A stretch of DNA of 64,000 bases, taken from NCBI GenBank assembly GCA_963775695.1, contig CAVZJU010000012.1, forward strand, positions 186,001-250,000, in the 5' to 3' direction. Under the pieces are notes generated by a model. It saw only the letters and a program-made list of their open reading frames with translations. It did not search any database and was not told the origin of the DNA. Within the stretch, counting starts at the first letter, position 1; each line of letters opens with the position of its first letter. Below are positions 34,716 through 43,535 of this stretch, piece after piece. Both the position numbers and the translations under genes were made by a program. This DNA is from DATBLE01 sp963775695 (GTDB lineage: Bacteria > Actinomycetota > Thermoleophilia > Gaiellales > Gaiellaceae).

Positions 34716-34833
34716 GGCAGGCGTCTGACCCCTGCAGCGGTCGCTCCGGCCGTGATCGTGGCGCGGCGGAACGCATGGTTGAGCCAACAACCGGCCGGTT
34801 TGGACATGGCAGGGGTCTGACCCCTGACATGTC
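34713..34833. repeat. REPIN-like palindrome doublet, copy 2
   Basis: The left palindrome (34718-34734) has the core CAGGCGTC-T-GACCCCTG, one mismatch from perfect. The right one (34810-34826) has the perfect core CAGGGGTC-T-GACCCCTG. Centres are 92 bp apart, against 93 bp in copy 1 at 1257, and GCATGGTT (34773-34780) lies between. It sits exactly between two GT4 genes of an otherwise overlapping operon, touching one stop and supplying the other start codon. Confidence 0.8.
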
Positions 34834-35802
34834 TCATCCGGCCACTTCCTCGTACACGCCGCGCGTCTCGCGTGCGACACGATCCCACGTGAACCGGCCG
34901 GCGCGCTCGAGGCCGCGCGCCCGCAGCTCGTCCCGCCGCGCGCATGCGTCCTCGATCCCGGCCGCGATCGACGCCGGGTCGCGCGGGTCGATCAGCACCG
35001 CTGCTCCGCCCGCGACCTCCTCGGTGGCCGCGCCCGCGCTGGTCACGACCGGCGTGCCGCAGGCCATCGCCTCCAGCACCGGGATGCCGAAGCCCTCGTA
35101 CAGCGACGGATACACGAGGCAGCGCGCGCCGCGATAGAGCGCGGCGAGCTCGTCGTCGGAGACTCGACCCAACCACCCATCGACCTGAACACCGCCCCAG
35201 CCACGCGCTCCCACAACTCTCAGAGGCACGGCCAGCCGCCGGGCGGCCTGCTGCGCGGCGGCCAGGTTCTTCCGCGGCTCGAGCGTCCCGACGGCGAGCA
35301 CATAGTCGCCCTCCGCCGCCGGGCCGTCCGCGACGAACGGCGGGCCGACCGCGTTCGGGATCACGTCGATCCGTTCGGCGGGAACGCCGAGCAGCTCGAC
35401 GATCTCGCCGCGGGTGAACTCCGAGACCGCGATCACGCGCCTCGCCGCCCGCGCCACCCTGGGGACGGCAAAGCGGCTGTAGCGCCGCGTCCACTGGTTG
35501 AACGTCTCCGGGTGGCGTAGGACGGCGAGGTCGTGAACCGTTACTACCACCGGGACGTGGCTGCGTACAGGCCCGCGGAACGTCGGGCAGTGCAGTACGT
35601 CGAGCCCGCGGGCTTCGCGCGGCAGCCCGTGCGGGTACCACCAGGCGTCGCGAAGAACGGTGGAGAGCTTCCCCGGGCCGCCGAAGCTGAGTCTCCTCAG
35701 CTCGAGGCCCGGCAGGGTCCCGAGCTGATCGAGGCCGCGGATGTAGCGGGCGGTGCCCGCCTGCGTCTGGACCAGCGGCGAGGTGTCGAGGCCTATGCGC
35801 AT
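34834..35802 (-). CDS. GT4-family glycosyltransferase
   Basis: This 322-aa GT-B protein begins MRIGLDTSPLVQTQAGTARY and has VVTVHDLAVLRHPETFNQWT, RVIAVSEFTRGEIVELLGVP, IDVIPNAVGPPF, VLAVGTLEPRKNLAAAQQAA and YPSLYEGFGIPVLEAMACGT with the Glu pair that binds the nucleotide-sugar. It is similar over its length to the upstream GT4 gene (35793) and to that at 33687, so these three look like a duplicated series. It overlaps the upstream gene by 10 nt; its stop touches the palindrome doublet. Confidence 0.92.
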   Translation of the reverse strand: MRIGLDTSPLVQTQAGTARYIRGLDQLGTLPGLELRRLSFGGPGKLSTVLRDAWWYPHGLPREARGLDVLHCPTFRGPVRSHVPVVVTVHDLAVLRHPETFNQWTRRYSRFAVPRVARAARRVIAVSEFTRGEIVELLGVPAERIDVIPNAVGPPFVADGPAAEGDYVLAVGTLEPRKNLAAAQQAARRLAVPLRVVGARGWGGVQVDGWLGRVSDDELAALYRGARCLVYPSLYEGFGIPVLEAMACGTPVVTSAGAATEEVAGGAAVLIDPRDPASIAAGIEDACARRDELRARGLERAGRFTWDRVARETRGVYEEVAG

Positions 35803-36851
35803 GCGGCGAACGCCTGGAGCATGACGCGGCCGGTCTCGTCCCAGCGGAAGCGCTTCGCGTGCGCCAGCCCGCGCGGGACGAGCTCGTCGCGCCGGCGCAG
35901 GGCCTCCTCGACGGCAGCTCCGATCGCCTCCGGGTCGTCCGGGTCGGCACGCACGGCGGCGTCACCGCCGGCCTCGTCCATCGAGGGGTGGGCGGAGGCG
36001 ACGACCGGAACGCCGGCCGCCATCGCCTCGACGATCGGGATGCCGAACCCCTCGAACCGCGACGGGTAGACGAACGCGGCGGCGCCCCGGTACAGGCGCG
36101 CGAGCTCGTCGTCCTCCACGTAGCCGAGCCGGATCACGTCGGGCCGCTCGAGCGACGGCTGCGGCCCCCAGCCTTCCGCGCCGACAACGGCGAGCGCGTG
36201 ACCTTCCGGCAGCGGCGCGGCGAGCAGCGTCTCGAGGTTCTTGCGCGGCTCGAGCGTCGCCACCGTGAGGAGATAGGGGCGGCCGAGATCGGCGCGAGGC
36301 CCCTCGGCCGCGATGTCGACGCCCGGGTAGGCGACCACCACCTTCTCCGGCGCCACGCCGAGCAGCTCGACCACCTCGCCCTTCGTGAACTCGGAGTTGA
36401 CGAAGAGGACGTCGCAGGTGCGGGCGGCGTTCCGGTATTTCACGCCGTGCATGCGCCTGGTGCGACCCTGCACCCAATCCGGGAACCGCAGCGGCACGAG
36501 GTCGTGGACCATCGTCGAGCGGATGCCGCCGCGCTGTGGCGGATACATCCAGTCCGAGAAGTGCAGCACGTCGATCGGTCCCAGGAACCGCTCGACCGGC
36601 GGCCGGCCGATGCGGCTCCAGGCCTGGCGCCAGTGATGCGCGAAAGGCAGGAATCGCAGCCGCGGCTCCACCGGGATGCCGGCGAGCGCCTCCGGGATCC
36701 GCTTCTTCCCCTCCGGGCTGGTCGGCGCGAAGGGGACGACCTCGTGCTCCGACCCGGCGGCCTCGACCAGCCCCGCGAGCGAGCCGAGAATGTAGTTCCC
36801 CACCCCCGTCCGCGGGTGCGAGAGCGGCGAGACGTCGAACGCGATCCGCAC
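35793..36851 (-). CDS. GT4-family glycosyltransferase
   Basis: This 352-aa GT-B enzyme begins VRIAFDVSPLSHPRTGVGNY and shows STMVHDLVPLRFPDWVQGRT, DVLFVNSEFTKGEVVELLGV, VVAYPGVDIAAEG, LTVATLEPRKNLETLLAA and YPSRFEGFGIPIVEAMAAG. The GTG at 36851 shares one base with the TAG of the upstream membrane-protein gene, so the two are coupled. Mannosyl-, rhamnosyl- and similar transferases share this signature, so the sugar is not assigned. Confidence 0.92.
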   Translation of the reverse strand: MRIAFDVSPLSHPRTGVGNYILGSLAGLVEAAGSEHEVVPFAPTSPEGKKRIPEALAGIPVEPRLRFLPFAHHWRQAWSRIGRPPVERFLGPIDVLHFSDWMYPPQRGGIRSTMVHDLVPLRFPDWVQGRTRRMHGVKYRNAARTCDVLFVNSEFTKGEVVELLGVAPEKVVVAYPGVDIAAEGPRADLGRPYLLTVATLEPRKNLETLLAAPLPEGHALAVVGAEGWGPQPSLERPDVIRLGYVEDDELARLYRGAAAFVYPSRFEGFGIPIVEAMAAGVPVVASAHPSMDEAGGDAAVRADPDDPEAIGAAVEEALRRRDELVPRGLAHAKRFRWDETGRVMLQAFAACA

Positions 36852-38950
36852 TAGGAGGGCGTGTACGTGAAGCGCGTGAAGTGGACTCCGAGCTCGCGCG
36901 GGTCGGGGTTCTGGCCGTTGGTGACGACCTTCGGGACGGCGGTCGGCGAGACCGTGAAGTGCACCACGCACGACTCGCCGTACCGGACGAGCGGGACGCT
37001 CAGCAGCTCGGTCGCCGTCGGCGCGACGCTCGCCCGCGCGACCTGTCGCCCGTCGACCGAGGCGATCACGGTTGTCGGTTTCGTGAACAGCCCGGGGTCG
37101 CTCTGCAGAGTGACGGTCACCGAGCCGCCGCGGCAGCCGAGCCGCGTGTACGTGACTTCGCGGCCCGACCAGGTGTCCTGCGGATAGAGCCCGTCCACCC
37201 GCGAGACCTGGCGCAGCGGGCCGAAGATCCGCCGCAGGACGATCCCTTTGCGCGCGTCCTGGGCCACGACCTGCCCGCCGACGTCGACCGTGCCGTCGGT
37301 GAGGACGTAGTCGGCGTGGACGACCTTCCCGTCCGGTCCGCGCATCAACCCGGTCTCCCGGTCGGTGGTCAGCGGCTTCTCGGGCAAGTCGCCCTGGAGC
37401 GGCGCGCTCGTGTAGTAGAAGTGCCGCACGCTCCGGTTGAAGAACTCGTTCTCCCACACGGAGTACTTGTCGGTGTTGCCGGACCAGATCAGCGTCACCT
37501 GCGCGTCGCGGCCGACGGCGCGGTCGACCCAGTCGGGGTGCGCGGCGGTGACCCCCTGGAACAGGTCGAGGATCGACGCCTGCCGGTACTTCCCCTCGAT
37601 CGGCTTCTGCGAGATCCCGAAGTAGACGAACACGAGCAGCGGCACGACCAGCGCGTAGCGCACGGGCACGAACAGGAACAGCAGGCAGGCGCCGAGCGAG
37701 GCGACCAGCACGACCCAGTGCAGGTTCCCGATTCCGCCGAAGGACGGCGCGATCGACCAGAGCGGCAGCAGCGCCGTCGTGTCCGAGACCGCCGGCAGGC
37801 CGATCAGCTTCGTGTACGGCAGCGCGGTGACCAGCGCGACCGACCCGGCCGCCACCGGCCAGGCGATCGGGCGCGGCCGAGGGCACAGCCGTTCGACCCA
37901 GAGCATCAGCGCGGTCAGGAAGAGCGGCGCGACGTAGAACATGTTCCGCTCCTCGACCCGCAGCGACTGCTCGGACGCGAACGTCGCCACCTCGAGCACG
38001 AGCCAGAACGAGAGCGTGACGGCGGCTGCGAGGAACGCCCTCTCCGCGCGGGGCCGGCCGCTCGCCGTCAGCGCGAGGACGACGAGCGCAACGAACGGCA
38101 CGACCCCGAGCGACAGGATCAGCTCCTCCCAGTGGTACAGCCACCAGTGGAAGACGCCGCCGACCGTGTACCCGGCATGACCGGCGACCTCGTAGGCGCC
38201 GAACACGCCGAAGATCGAGGCGCCGCGGGCGACCTGCACGACCACGACGAGCAGCACCGCCGCGGCGCCCGCCGCGAAGAACCAGCGGAACTCCCGCAGG
38301 GCCCGCCGCCCGGAGACCAGGAACGGCGCGGTCGCCATTGCCGGCAGGATCGCCACTGCCTGCGCGCGGGTCAGGTACGCCAGCACGAACGTCCCGAACA
38401 GGAAGAGCGTTCGGCGCAGGTCGGGTCGCTCGAGCCAGAGCACCATCGCGAGCGCGGCGAGCAGGAACGCCGGGTAGAACGCGTTCTCGGTCATCAGCAT
38501 CCCGGCGAAGAGCAGCGTCGGCACCGACATCGCCAGCACAGCCGCCCCGAACGCGAACGGGCGCGAGCACACGCGGCGCGCGAGCAGGTAGGCGGGGATC
38601 GCAGCCAGCGAGACGACCACTGCGTTGATCGCCTTCGCAGCAGCGTAGGCCTGCGGGACGCGGTCGAAGAGCGCCCACGCGGGGCTGAGGATCGCCGGAT
38701 AGACGAGGCCGTAGGCGGCGGTGTGCTCGCCGCGGAGCAGGAAGCGCCCGGCGTCCGCGAAGCTCTTCGCCAGCTCGGAGTAGACGAGCTCGTCGACCAT
38801 GATCCAGGGCGCGACGATCCGCCGCGCGAGCGCGTAGCGGATCCCGGCGGACACGATCACGAGGCCGCCGACCCAGGCCCACATCGGGATCGCACGGACG
38901 AGCTCGGCCGCGCGTGCCCGGGGCGACGCGGACGCCGCGCTAGTCGCCAA
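36851..38950 (-). CDS. Large polytopic GT-C-like membrane protein
   Basis: This 699-aa protein is a paralog of those at 4406 and 29572. It has MVDELVYSELAKSFADAGRF in the first loop, a GEHTAAYGLVYPAIL stretch also recognisable in the 4406 protein, RVEERNMFYVAPLFLTAL mid-protein and a C-terminal exoplasmic domain starting at ENEFFNRSVRHFYY (~480). About 11 helices are visible. It probably transfers a sugar from a polyprenyl-phosphate donor. The TTG start lies inside the upstream GT gene (11-nt overlap), placing it within the ten-gene operon. Confidence 0.82.
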   Translation of the reverse strand: MATSAASASPRARAAELVRAIPMWAWVGGLVIVSAGIRYALARRIVAPWIMVDELVYSELAKSFADAGRFLLRGEHTAAYGLVYPAILSPAWALFDRVPQAYAAAKAINAVVVSLAAIPAYLLARRVCSRPFAFGAAVLAMSVPTLLFAGMLMTENAFYPAFLLAALAMVLWLERPDLRRTLFLFGTFVLAYLTRAQAVAILPAMATAPFLVSGRRALREFRWFFAAGAAAVLLVVVVQVARGASIFGVFGAYEVAGHAGYTVGGVFHWWLYHWEELILSLGVVPFVALVVLALTASGRPRAERAFLAAAVTLSFWLVLEVATFASEQSLRVEERNMFYVAPLFLTALMLWVERLCPRPRPIAWPVAAGSVALVTALPYTKLIGLPAVSDTTALLPLWSIAPSFGGIGNLHWVVLVASLGACLLFLFVPVRYALVVPLLVFVYFGISQKPIEGKYRQASILDLFQGVTAAHPDWVDRAVGRDAQVTLIWSGNTDKYSVWENEFFNRSVRHFYYTSAPLQGDLPEKPLTTDRETGLMRGPDGKVVHADYVLTDGTVDVGGQVVAQDARKGIVLRRIFGPLRQVSRVDGLYPQDTWSGREVTYTRLGCRGGSVTVTLQSDPGLFTKPTTVIASVDGRQVARASVAPTATELLSVPLVRYGESCVVHFTVSPTAVPKVVTNGQNPDPRELGVHFTRFTYTPS

Positions 38951-40148
38951 GTCCGACCTCGCGCAGCCTCGCCGCGAGAACGGCCGCGTCGTCGCCGTCC
39001 ATGCCCACCTCGGCGGCGGCCGACGCGACCTCGTGCAAGACGCGTTCCTCCACGACGGCGCCGCCGGCGAAGGTCTCCAGCGCGGCGGCGTAGGCCTCGG
39101 CGACGCGATCGACCCGGTGCTCGCGCTCGACCAGCTCCCGCGCGCGCCCGCCCATCGCCGCCCGGACGGCCGGGTCGGCGAGCACTTCGAGCGCGGCGAG
39201 CAGCGTGTCCTCCTCCTGCTCGTCCACCGGCACCTTGACCACCGCGTCGCCGGGGAGCTCCGCGAACCAGCCGACGTCGCTGACGACCAGCGGCTTTCCC
39301 AGCGAGAGGGCGCGGATCGCGCTCCCCGAGGTCTCGCCCATCGTCGGCGAGCGGAGCGAGACGATCGCGTCGCAGGCGGCCATCAGCGACCAGAGCTCGT
39401 CCTCGGGCACGTACTCACGGTGCTCGACTCCTTCCGGGAACTCCAGCCGGCCGAGCCGCACCGCCAGCGAGCCGACCAGCAGGAGCCGCGCTCCGGGCCG
39501 GCGCTCGCGCAGGCGCTCGAAGGCGGAGAGGAGCTCCGCGATGCGCTTGGTCTCGTTCAGGTGGCCGAAGCAGCCGTACAGCGGCTTGCCCGGGGCGGGG
39601 GCGGGCTCGATCTCCGGCAGCGGCCAGGCCGGGTGCGGGATCCGCGCGATCGGCCCGCGGAAGCCCGATTCGCGCGCGCGCCGCTCGACGTAGCGCGAGT
39701 GGACGATGAGCGCGGTCGCGTGGTCGAGCACCTCGCCGGCGAGCGGGAAGTCCTCGGGACGCGTCTCCCAGAGCGGCGGCAGCTTGTTGTCGAGCACGGC
39801 GTAGGCGAGCAGCCGGCCGACGAGGCCGCCCTCGCGCTCCATCGCGGCCAGGTAGCCGGCGGAGTCGCCGCGGGCAAAGGTCAGGCCGACGACGAGGTGA
39901 TGGAGGACGAAGTCGTGCAGCACGACGACGCCGGGCCGCCTGCGGAGCCCCTCGACGATCCAGCCGTGCGCCTCGGCGTCGTTGCCGACGTGGTACAGGG
40001 CGATGTCGGCCTGCGGGTCGCGCCGGAACCGACCCGGCCGTGCGAGAACGACGTCGATCCGCTTCTCCAGCTCCGGCAGCAGCAGTGCCGAGTAGTCCGC
40101 GATCCCGGAACGGGACGGCGGCAGAGGCGAGTAGTAGGCGACCTTCAC
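38940..40148 (-). CDS. GT4-family glycosyltransferase, tandem paralog of the next gene
   Basis: This 402-aa GT-B protein begins VKVAYYSPLPPSRSGIADYS, almost the same as the adjacent gene at 40145-41251. Other blocks are VVVLHDFVLHHLVVGLTFAR, YGCFGHLNETKRIAELLSAF, VEHREYVPEDELWSLMAACD and SLGKPLVVSDVGWFAELPGD. It carries an extra C-terminal tail of ~35 residues (EVGMDGDDAAVLAARLREVG) absent from its paralog. The GTG overlaps the upstream stop by 4 nt. The substrate is unknown. Confidence 0.9.
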   Translation of the reverse strand: MKVAYYSPLPPSRSGIADYSALLLPELEKRIDVVLARPGRFRRDPQADIALYHVGNDAEAHGWIVEGLRRRPGVVVLHDFVLHHLVVGLTFARGDSAGYLAAMEREGGLVGRLLAYAVLDNKLPPLWETRPEDFPLAGEVLDHATALIVHSRYVERRARESGFRGPIARIPHPAWPLPEIEPAPAPGKPLYGCFGHLNETKRIAELLSAFERLRERRPGARLLLVGSLAVRLGRLEFPEGVEHREYVPEDELWSLMAACDAIVSLRSPTMGETSGSAIRALSLGKPLVVSDVGWFAELPGDAVVKVPVDEQEEDTLLAALEVLADPAVRAAMGGRARELVEREHRVDRVAEAYAAALETFAGGAVVEERVLHEVASAAAEVGMDGDDAAVLAARLREVGLGD

Positions 40149-41251
40149 GCGGCGCTCAGTGACAGGCTCGAGCCTGTCACTGCCTGTCGAAGTGCTTCCG
40201 CGTAGAGGTCGGCGGTGCGGTCGAGACGGTGCTCGGTCTCGACCAGACGACCGGCCGCGCGGCTCATCTCGGCGTTGCCGGCCGCCCGCTCGATCGCCGC
40301 GACCACTGCGTCGACCTCGCCCGGGCCAAGGGGCACCTTGAGGGCGACCTCGTCCGGAAGCTCCGAGAACGCGCCGACGTCGCTGACCACGAGCGGCTTC
40401 CCCAGCGACAGCGCGCGCACGGCGGCGGCCGAAGTCTCGCCCATGGTCGGCCAGCGCAGCGAGACGACGACGTCGCAGGCGGAGAGCAGCGACCAGAGTT
40501 CGTCCTCGGGGACGTAGTCGCGACGGACGACGCCGTCGGGAAACGAGATCGGCTCGAACCGTGGCGACCAGGTGCCGACCAGGAGGAGGCGCGCACCCGG
40601 TCGGCGTTCGTGCAGTTGCGCGAACGCCGAGACGAGCTGCGGGATCCGCTTGCTCTCGTTGACGTGGCCGAAGCAGCCGACGAGGGGGTCGCCCTGGACG
40701 CCCGCAGGCTCGATCGGAGGCACGGGCCACGCCGGCATCGGCACCTGCCAGATCGGCCCCGCGTAGCCGGCGTCGCGCGCCTTGTCCTCGACGTAGCGCG
40801 AGTGCACGATCAGCCCGGTGGCGAGGTCGAGCACCTCCCGGGCGAGCGGGAACTCCTGCGCACGGGTCTCCCAGAGCGGATCGATCCGGCCCGCCTGGAC
40901 GGCGTGGCCGAGCAGGCGGCCGACGAGCCCCGCGTCGCGCTCGAGCGCCGCGCAGTAGCCCTCGACGTCGCCGCGGGCGAGCGTGATCCCAGACACGAGG
41001 TGGTGGAGCACGAACTCGTGCAGGACGACCACGCCGGGCCGCCGGCGCAGCGCCTCGACGATCCACCCGTGCTCGACCGGGTCGTTGCCGACGTGGTAGA
41101 GGCAGACGTCCGCCTTCGGCGCTCGGCGGAACCGTCCAGGACGTGCGACGACCAGGTCGAGGCGTTCCTCGAGCGCGGGCAGGAGCAGCGCCGAGTAGTC
41201 GGCGATCCCGGACCTAGACGGCGGCAACGGCGAGTAGTAGGCGACCCTCAT
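40145..41251 (-). CDS. GT4-family glycosyltransferase, tandem paralog
   Basis: This 368-aa GT-B protein begins MRVAYYSPLPPSRSGIADYS and has VVVLHEFVLHHLVSGITLAR, GLIVHSRYVEDKARDAGYAG, VGCFGHVNESKRIPQLVSAF and SLGKPLVVSDVGAFSELPDE. Colinear similarity with the 38940 gene shows a tandem duplication. The usual GT4 motif EGFG is replaced by a PTMGETSAAAVRALSLGK block, typical of this subgroup. The ATG shares one base with the upstream stop (TGATG). Confidence 0.9.
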   Translation of the reverse strand: MRVAYYSPLPPSRSGIADYSALLLPALEERLDLVVARPGRFRRAPKADVCLYHVGNDPVEHGWIVEALRRRPGVVVLHEFVLHHLVSGITLARGDVEGYCAALERDAGLVGRLLGHAVQAGRIDPLWETRAQEFPLAREVLDLATGLIVHSRYVEDKARDAGYAGPIWQVPMPAWPVPPIEPAGVQGDPLVGCFGHVNESKRIPQLVSAFAQLHERRPGARLLLVGTWSPRFEPISFPDGVVRRDYVPEDELWSLLSACDVVVSLRWPTMGETSAAAVRALSLGKPLVVSDVGAFSELPDEVALKVPLGPGEVDAVVAAIERAAGNAEMSRAAGRLVETEHRLDRTADLYAEALRQAVTGSSLSLSAA

Positions 41252-42252
41252 CAGCCCAGCAGCCTGTCGATCGTCGTGTCCCAGGTGACGCGCTCGGCGA
41301 TCTCCCGGCCGGCGCGCCCCCAGCGCGCGGCGTCGTCGGGGTTGAGCCTGGCGAACGCGGCGGCCACCGACTCCGCGCGCGGCTCGGCAACGAGGCCGGT
41401 CGCATCGTCGGTGACGACCTCGAGCGGGCCCCCCGCGTCCGTGGTGGTGACCACCGGCTTGCCGGCCAGGAACGCCTCGTACGGCACCATCCCGAAGTCC
41501 TCGTCGACGGGCGCGTAGAAGACGGCGAGGCAGCGGGCGTAGAGTTCGGTGAGCTCGTCGTCGGAGACGCGGCCCGTGAAGCGAACGGCGCCGTCGGCGA
41601 GCGACTCGAGCCGCTCGCGGTCGGGCCCGTCGCCGGCGACCACCACCGCCGTTCCGGACCGCCTGGCCGCCTCGATCAACAGGTCGATCCGCTTCGCGCG
41701 GTCGAGCCGGCCCACCGAGAGGACGAAGTCCCCGTACCCGTCGCAGCGGTACGGCAGCTCCTGGGGCGGGTGCGGCATCACCTCGGCCTCGAGCCCGGTC
41801 GAGCGGCGCAGGCGCTCGGCGACGTTGCGCGACGTCGCGAAGACCTTGCGCGCCTCCCCGAGCGCCACCTTGTCGAGCTCCTGGACCTTGCGCCGGATCG
41901 CCCGCTCCTCGGGCGACTCGCCGAACTGGCCCAGCGCGGTGCGGTCGAGCTCGTAGGCCTGGCGGAACTGGTGGACGAGCCAGACCACCTTGTTCGGGTG
42001 GCGGACGACGTACGAAGGGAACTTCGTCGCGATCACCAGGTCGATGCGCCGCCCGTCTGCTTCCTCGAGGTCGAGCAGCCGCCAGAGGAACGTCTGCGTC
42101 AGGACGCGCTCGCCGGGATACCACTTGAAGGGGACGCTGACGAGGTCGGCGTCGTGGCCGCGGCGGTGGAGCTCGGCGACCAGGTCGTCGGTGAAGATCT
42201 CGACTCCACCCCGGGCGAAGGCGACCTGTGGACGGCAGACGGCGATTCTCAC
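41251..42252 (-). CDS. GT4-family glycosyltransferase
   Basis: This 333-aa GT-B enzyme begins VRIAVCRPQVAFARGGVEIF, with HPNKVVWLVHQFRQAYELDR, KVFATSRNVAERLRRSTGLE, VLSVGRLDRAKRIDLLIEAA and a C-terminal donor site FYAPVDEDFGMVPYEAFLAG in which EDFG replaces the common EGFG. Such proteins are typical mannosyl- or glucosyl-transferases of O-antigen loci. The GTG start lies 27 nt after the upstream methyltransferase stop with a purine-rich GGGGGCGTGAG preceding it. Confidence 0.92.
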   Translation of the reverse strand: MRIAVCRPQVAFARGGVEIFTDDLVAELHRRGHDADLVSVPFKWYPGERVLTQTFLWRLLDLEEADGRRIDLVIATKFPSYVVRHPNKVVWLVHQFRQAYELDRTALGQFGESPEERAIRRKVQELDKVALGEARKVFATSRNVAERLRRSTGLEAEVMPHPPQELPYRCDGYGDFVLSVGRLDRAKRIDLLIEAARRSGTAVVVAGDGPDRERLESLADGAVRFTGRVSDDELTELYARCLAVFYAPVDEDFGMVPYEAFLAGKPVVTTTDAGGPLEVVTDDATGLVAEPRAESVAAAFARLNPDDAARWGRAGREIAERVTWDTTIDRLLG

Positions 42253-42279
42253 CTCACGCCCCCGACCACCTGAGGAGTT

Positions 42280-43377
42280 TCACGTTCTGGCGACGATCGC
42301 GTAGTCGAGCGGGGCGAAGAGGATCTCGCGGATGCGCTCGTCGACGTCGTCGGCGTGGCGTGGTGCGTTGAGGAAGCGGGTCTCGACCATGCGGAAGCCG
42401 GCTTGCTTCGCCAGGAGCTCGAGCGTCTCGGGGACGAGCGGTTGCGCGTGCGTCAGGTCGGCGAAATACGAGCGGAGCGCGAGCGGCGAGAGCGGGTTGA
42501 TCGTCTCGGCGACCAGCGGGCCGCCCAGGCGGAGCTTCCGCACTGCCAGCTCCAGGAAGCGGAAGAGCACGGCCGGGGGCAGATGCTCGACCACCTGGCC
42601 GGCGAAGATTCCTCCCAGGCTCGCGTCGGGAATCTGTTCCAGGTGGGCGAGCGCGTCGGCCTGCTCGACCGCGAGCCCCTCGCCGCGGGCATAGGCGACC
42701 ATGTCGGCGTCGGCGTCGATTCCGCGCGCCTCGATCCCGGCGTCGCCGAGGAGGCCGAGCAGCTCGCCGCGGCCGCAGCCGACGTCGAGCACCGGAGCGG
42801 CGTCGCGGAAGTCCTCGACGTACGGACGCTGACGTTCCCGGATGTCCGCGGTCGAGCCACGCATCTTCGCCTCGAAGGCGAAGTAGTCGGGGACGGCGGC
42901 CGCGGCCGGCTGGGCGGCGACCGTCGCAGGGCTCGCGCCGGCGCCGCGCCGCTCGACACGTGTCAGCCGCTCCTCCAGCTCGCCGAGCGTCCTTGCCGCG
43001 TCCTCACGCGACCGTTCGCCGCGGTCGACCTCCTCGAGGATCCCGTCGACCAGCTTCAGCACGACGTCGTTGAACATGCGCTGCTCGGCCGCGAGCGGCT
43101 CGACGTACCAGCGGAGGAGCGGCCGAAGCAGCTTCTTGACCGGGTACGCGACCCAGCCCTTGAGTCCCGGCCGCCGCTCGAGCGGCCGGTCGGCCGACAC
43201 GGCCCAGAGCCGCTCGGCGCGGTGTCGCGCGGCGAGCAGCTGCCCCCTGCCCTCCCCGGCGCCGTTCGGCCCGCCCGCGAGCTCCTCGCGGAGCCGTGCG
43301 ACGAGGGCCTCGACATCGACCTCCGGGGCCGGAGAAACCCCTGCTGAGGCACGGTTCGTCGACTCGGTCCCGGGCAT
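42280..43377 (-). CDS. SAM-dependent methyltransferase with N-terminal membrane-adjacent/coiled-coil region
   Basis: This 365-aa protein has a long N-terminal part (~1-180) with basic amphipathic helices (GLKGWVAYPVKKLLRPLLRW) and a predicted coiled coil (REDAARTLGELEERLTRVER), then a class I methyltransferase: APVLDVGCGRGELLGLLGDA, ARGIDADADMVAYARGEGL, GGIFAGQVVEHLPPAVLFRF and GGPLVAETINPLSPLALRSY. This layout is seen in O-antigen chain-terminating or modifying methyltransferases (WbdD-like coiled coils are the best known), where the coiled coil can act as a length ruler; that role here is inference. It is the first gene of the minus-strand GT operon. Confidence 0.85.
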   Translation of the reverse strand: MPGTESTNRASAGVSPAPEVDVEALVARLREELAGGPNGAGEGRGQLLAARHRAERLWAVSADRPLERRPGLKGWVAYPVKKLLRPLLRWYVEPLAAEQRMFNDVVLKLVDGILEEVDRGERSREDAARTLGELEERLTRVERRGAGASPATVAAQPAAAAVPDYFAFEAKMRGSTADIRERQRPYVEDFRDAAPVLDVGCGRGELLGLLGDAGIEARGIDADADMVAYARGEGLAVEQADALAHLEQIPDASLGGIFAGQVVEHLPPAVLFRFLELAVRKLRLGGPLVAETINPLSPLALRSYFADLTHAQPLVPETLELLAKQAGFRMVETRFLNAPRHADDVDERIREILFAPLDYAIVART

Positions 43378-43383
43378 CGACGC

Positions 43384-43389
43384 ATTGTA
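43384..43389 (-). promoter_or_regulatory. Putative -10 box of the ten-gene GT operon
   Basis: On the minus strand TACAAT, close to the consensus TATAAT, is followed by six nucleotides and the ATG at 43377. It predicts a leaderless message starting the series that ends at 32339. No other promoter-like gap larger than 30 bp exists in the series except at the REPIN. Confidence 0.5.
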
Positions 43390-43501
43390 GAAGCGTGCGA
43401 TTACGTCTCTGTAAGCTCAAATCGCCGCCGCGACCGACATGTGCGGGTGCGGCAACAACGAATCCTTGGCGAGGGCGATGCGAGCGCAGCGAGCAAGCGA
43501 G

Positions 43502-43535
43502 GAGGGGGTGCATGGGGGAACGTAGTTCCCCCATG
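43502..43535 (+). repeat. G-rich hairpin repeat, copy B, ending at a start codon
   Basis: After a GAGGGGGTG lead, CATGGGGGAAC (43511-43521), loop GTA and GTTCCCCCATG (43525-43535) make a perfect 11-bp inverted repeat. Its final G is the first base of the GTG start codon of the GT4 gene. As RNA it would sequester the translation start. It lies in the 157-bp gap from the divergent methyltransferase gene. Confidence 0.75.
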
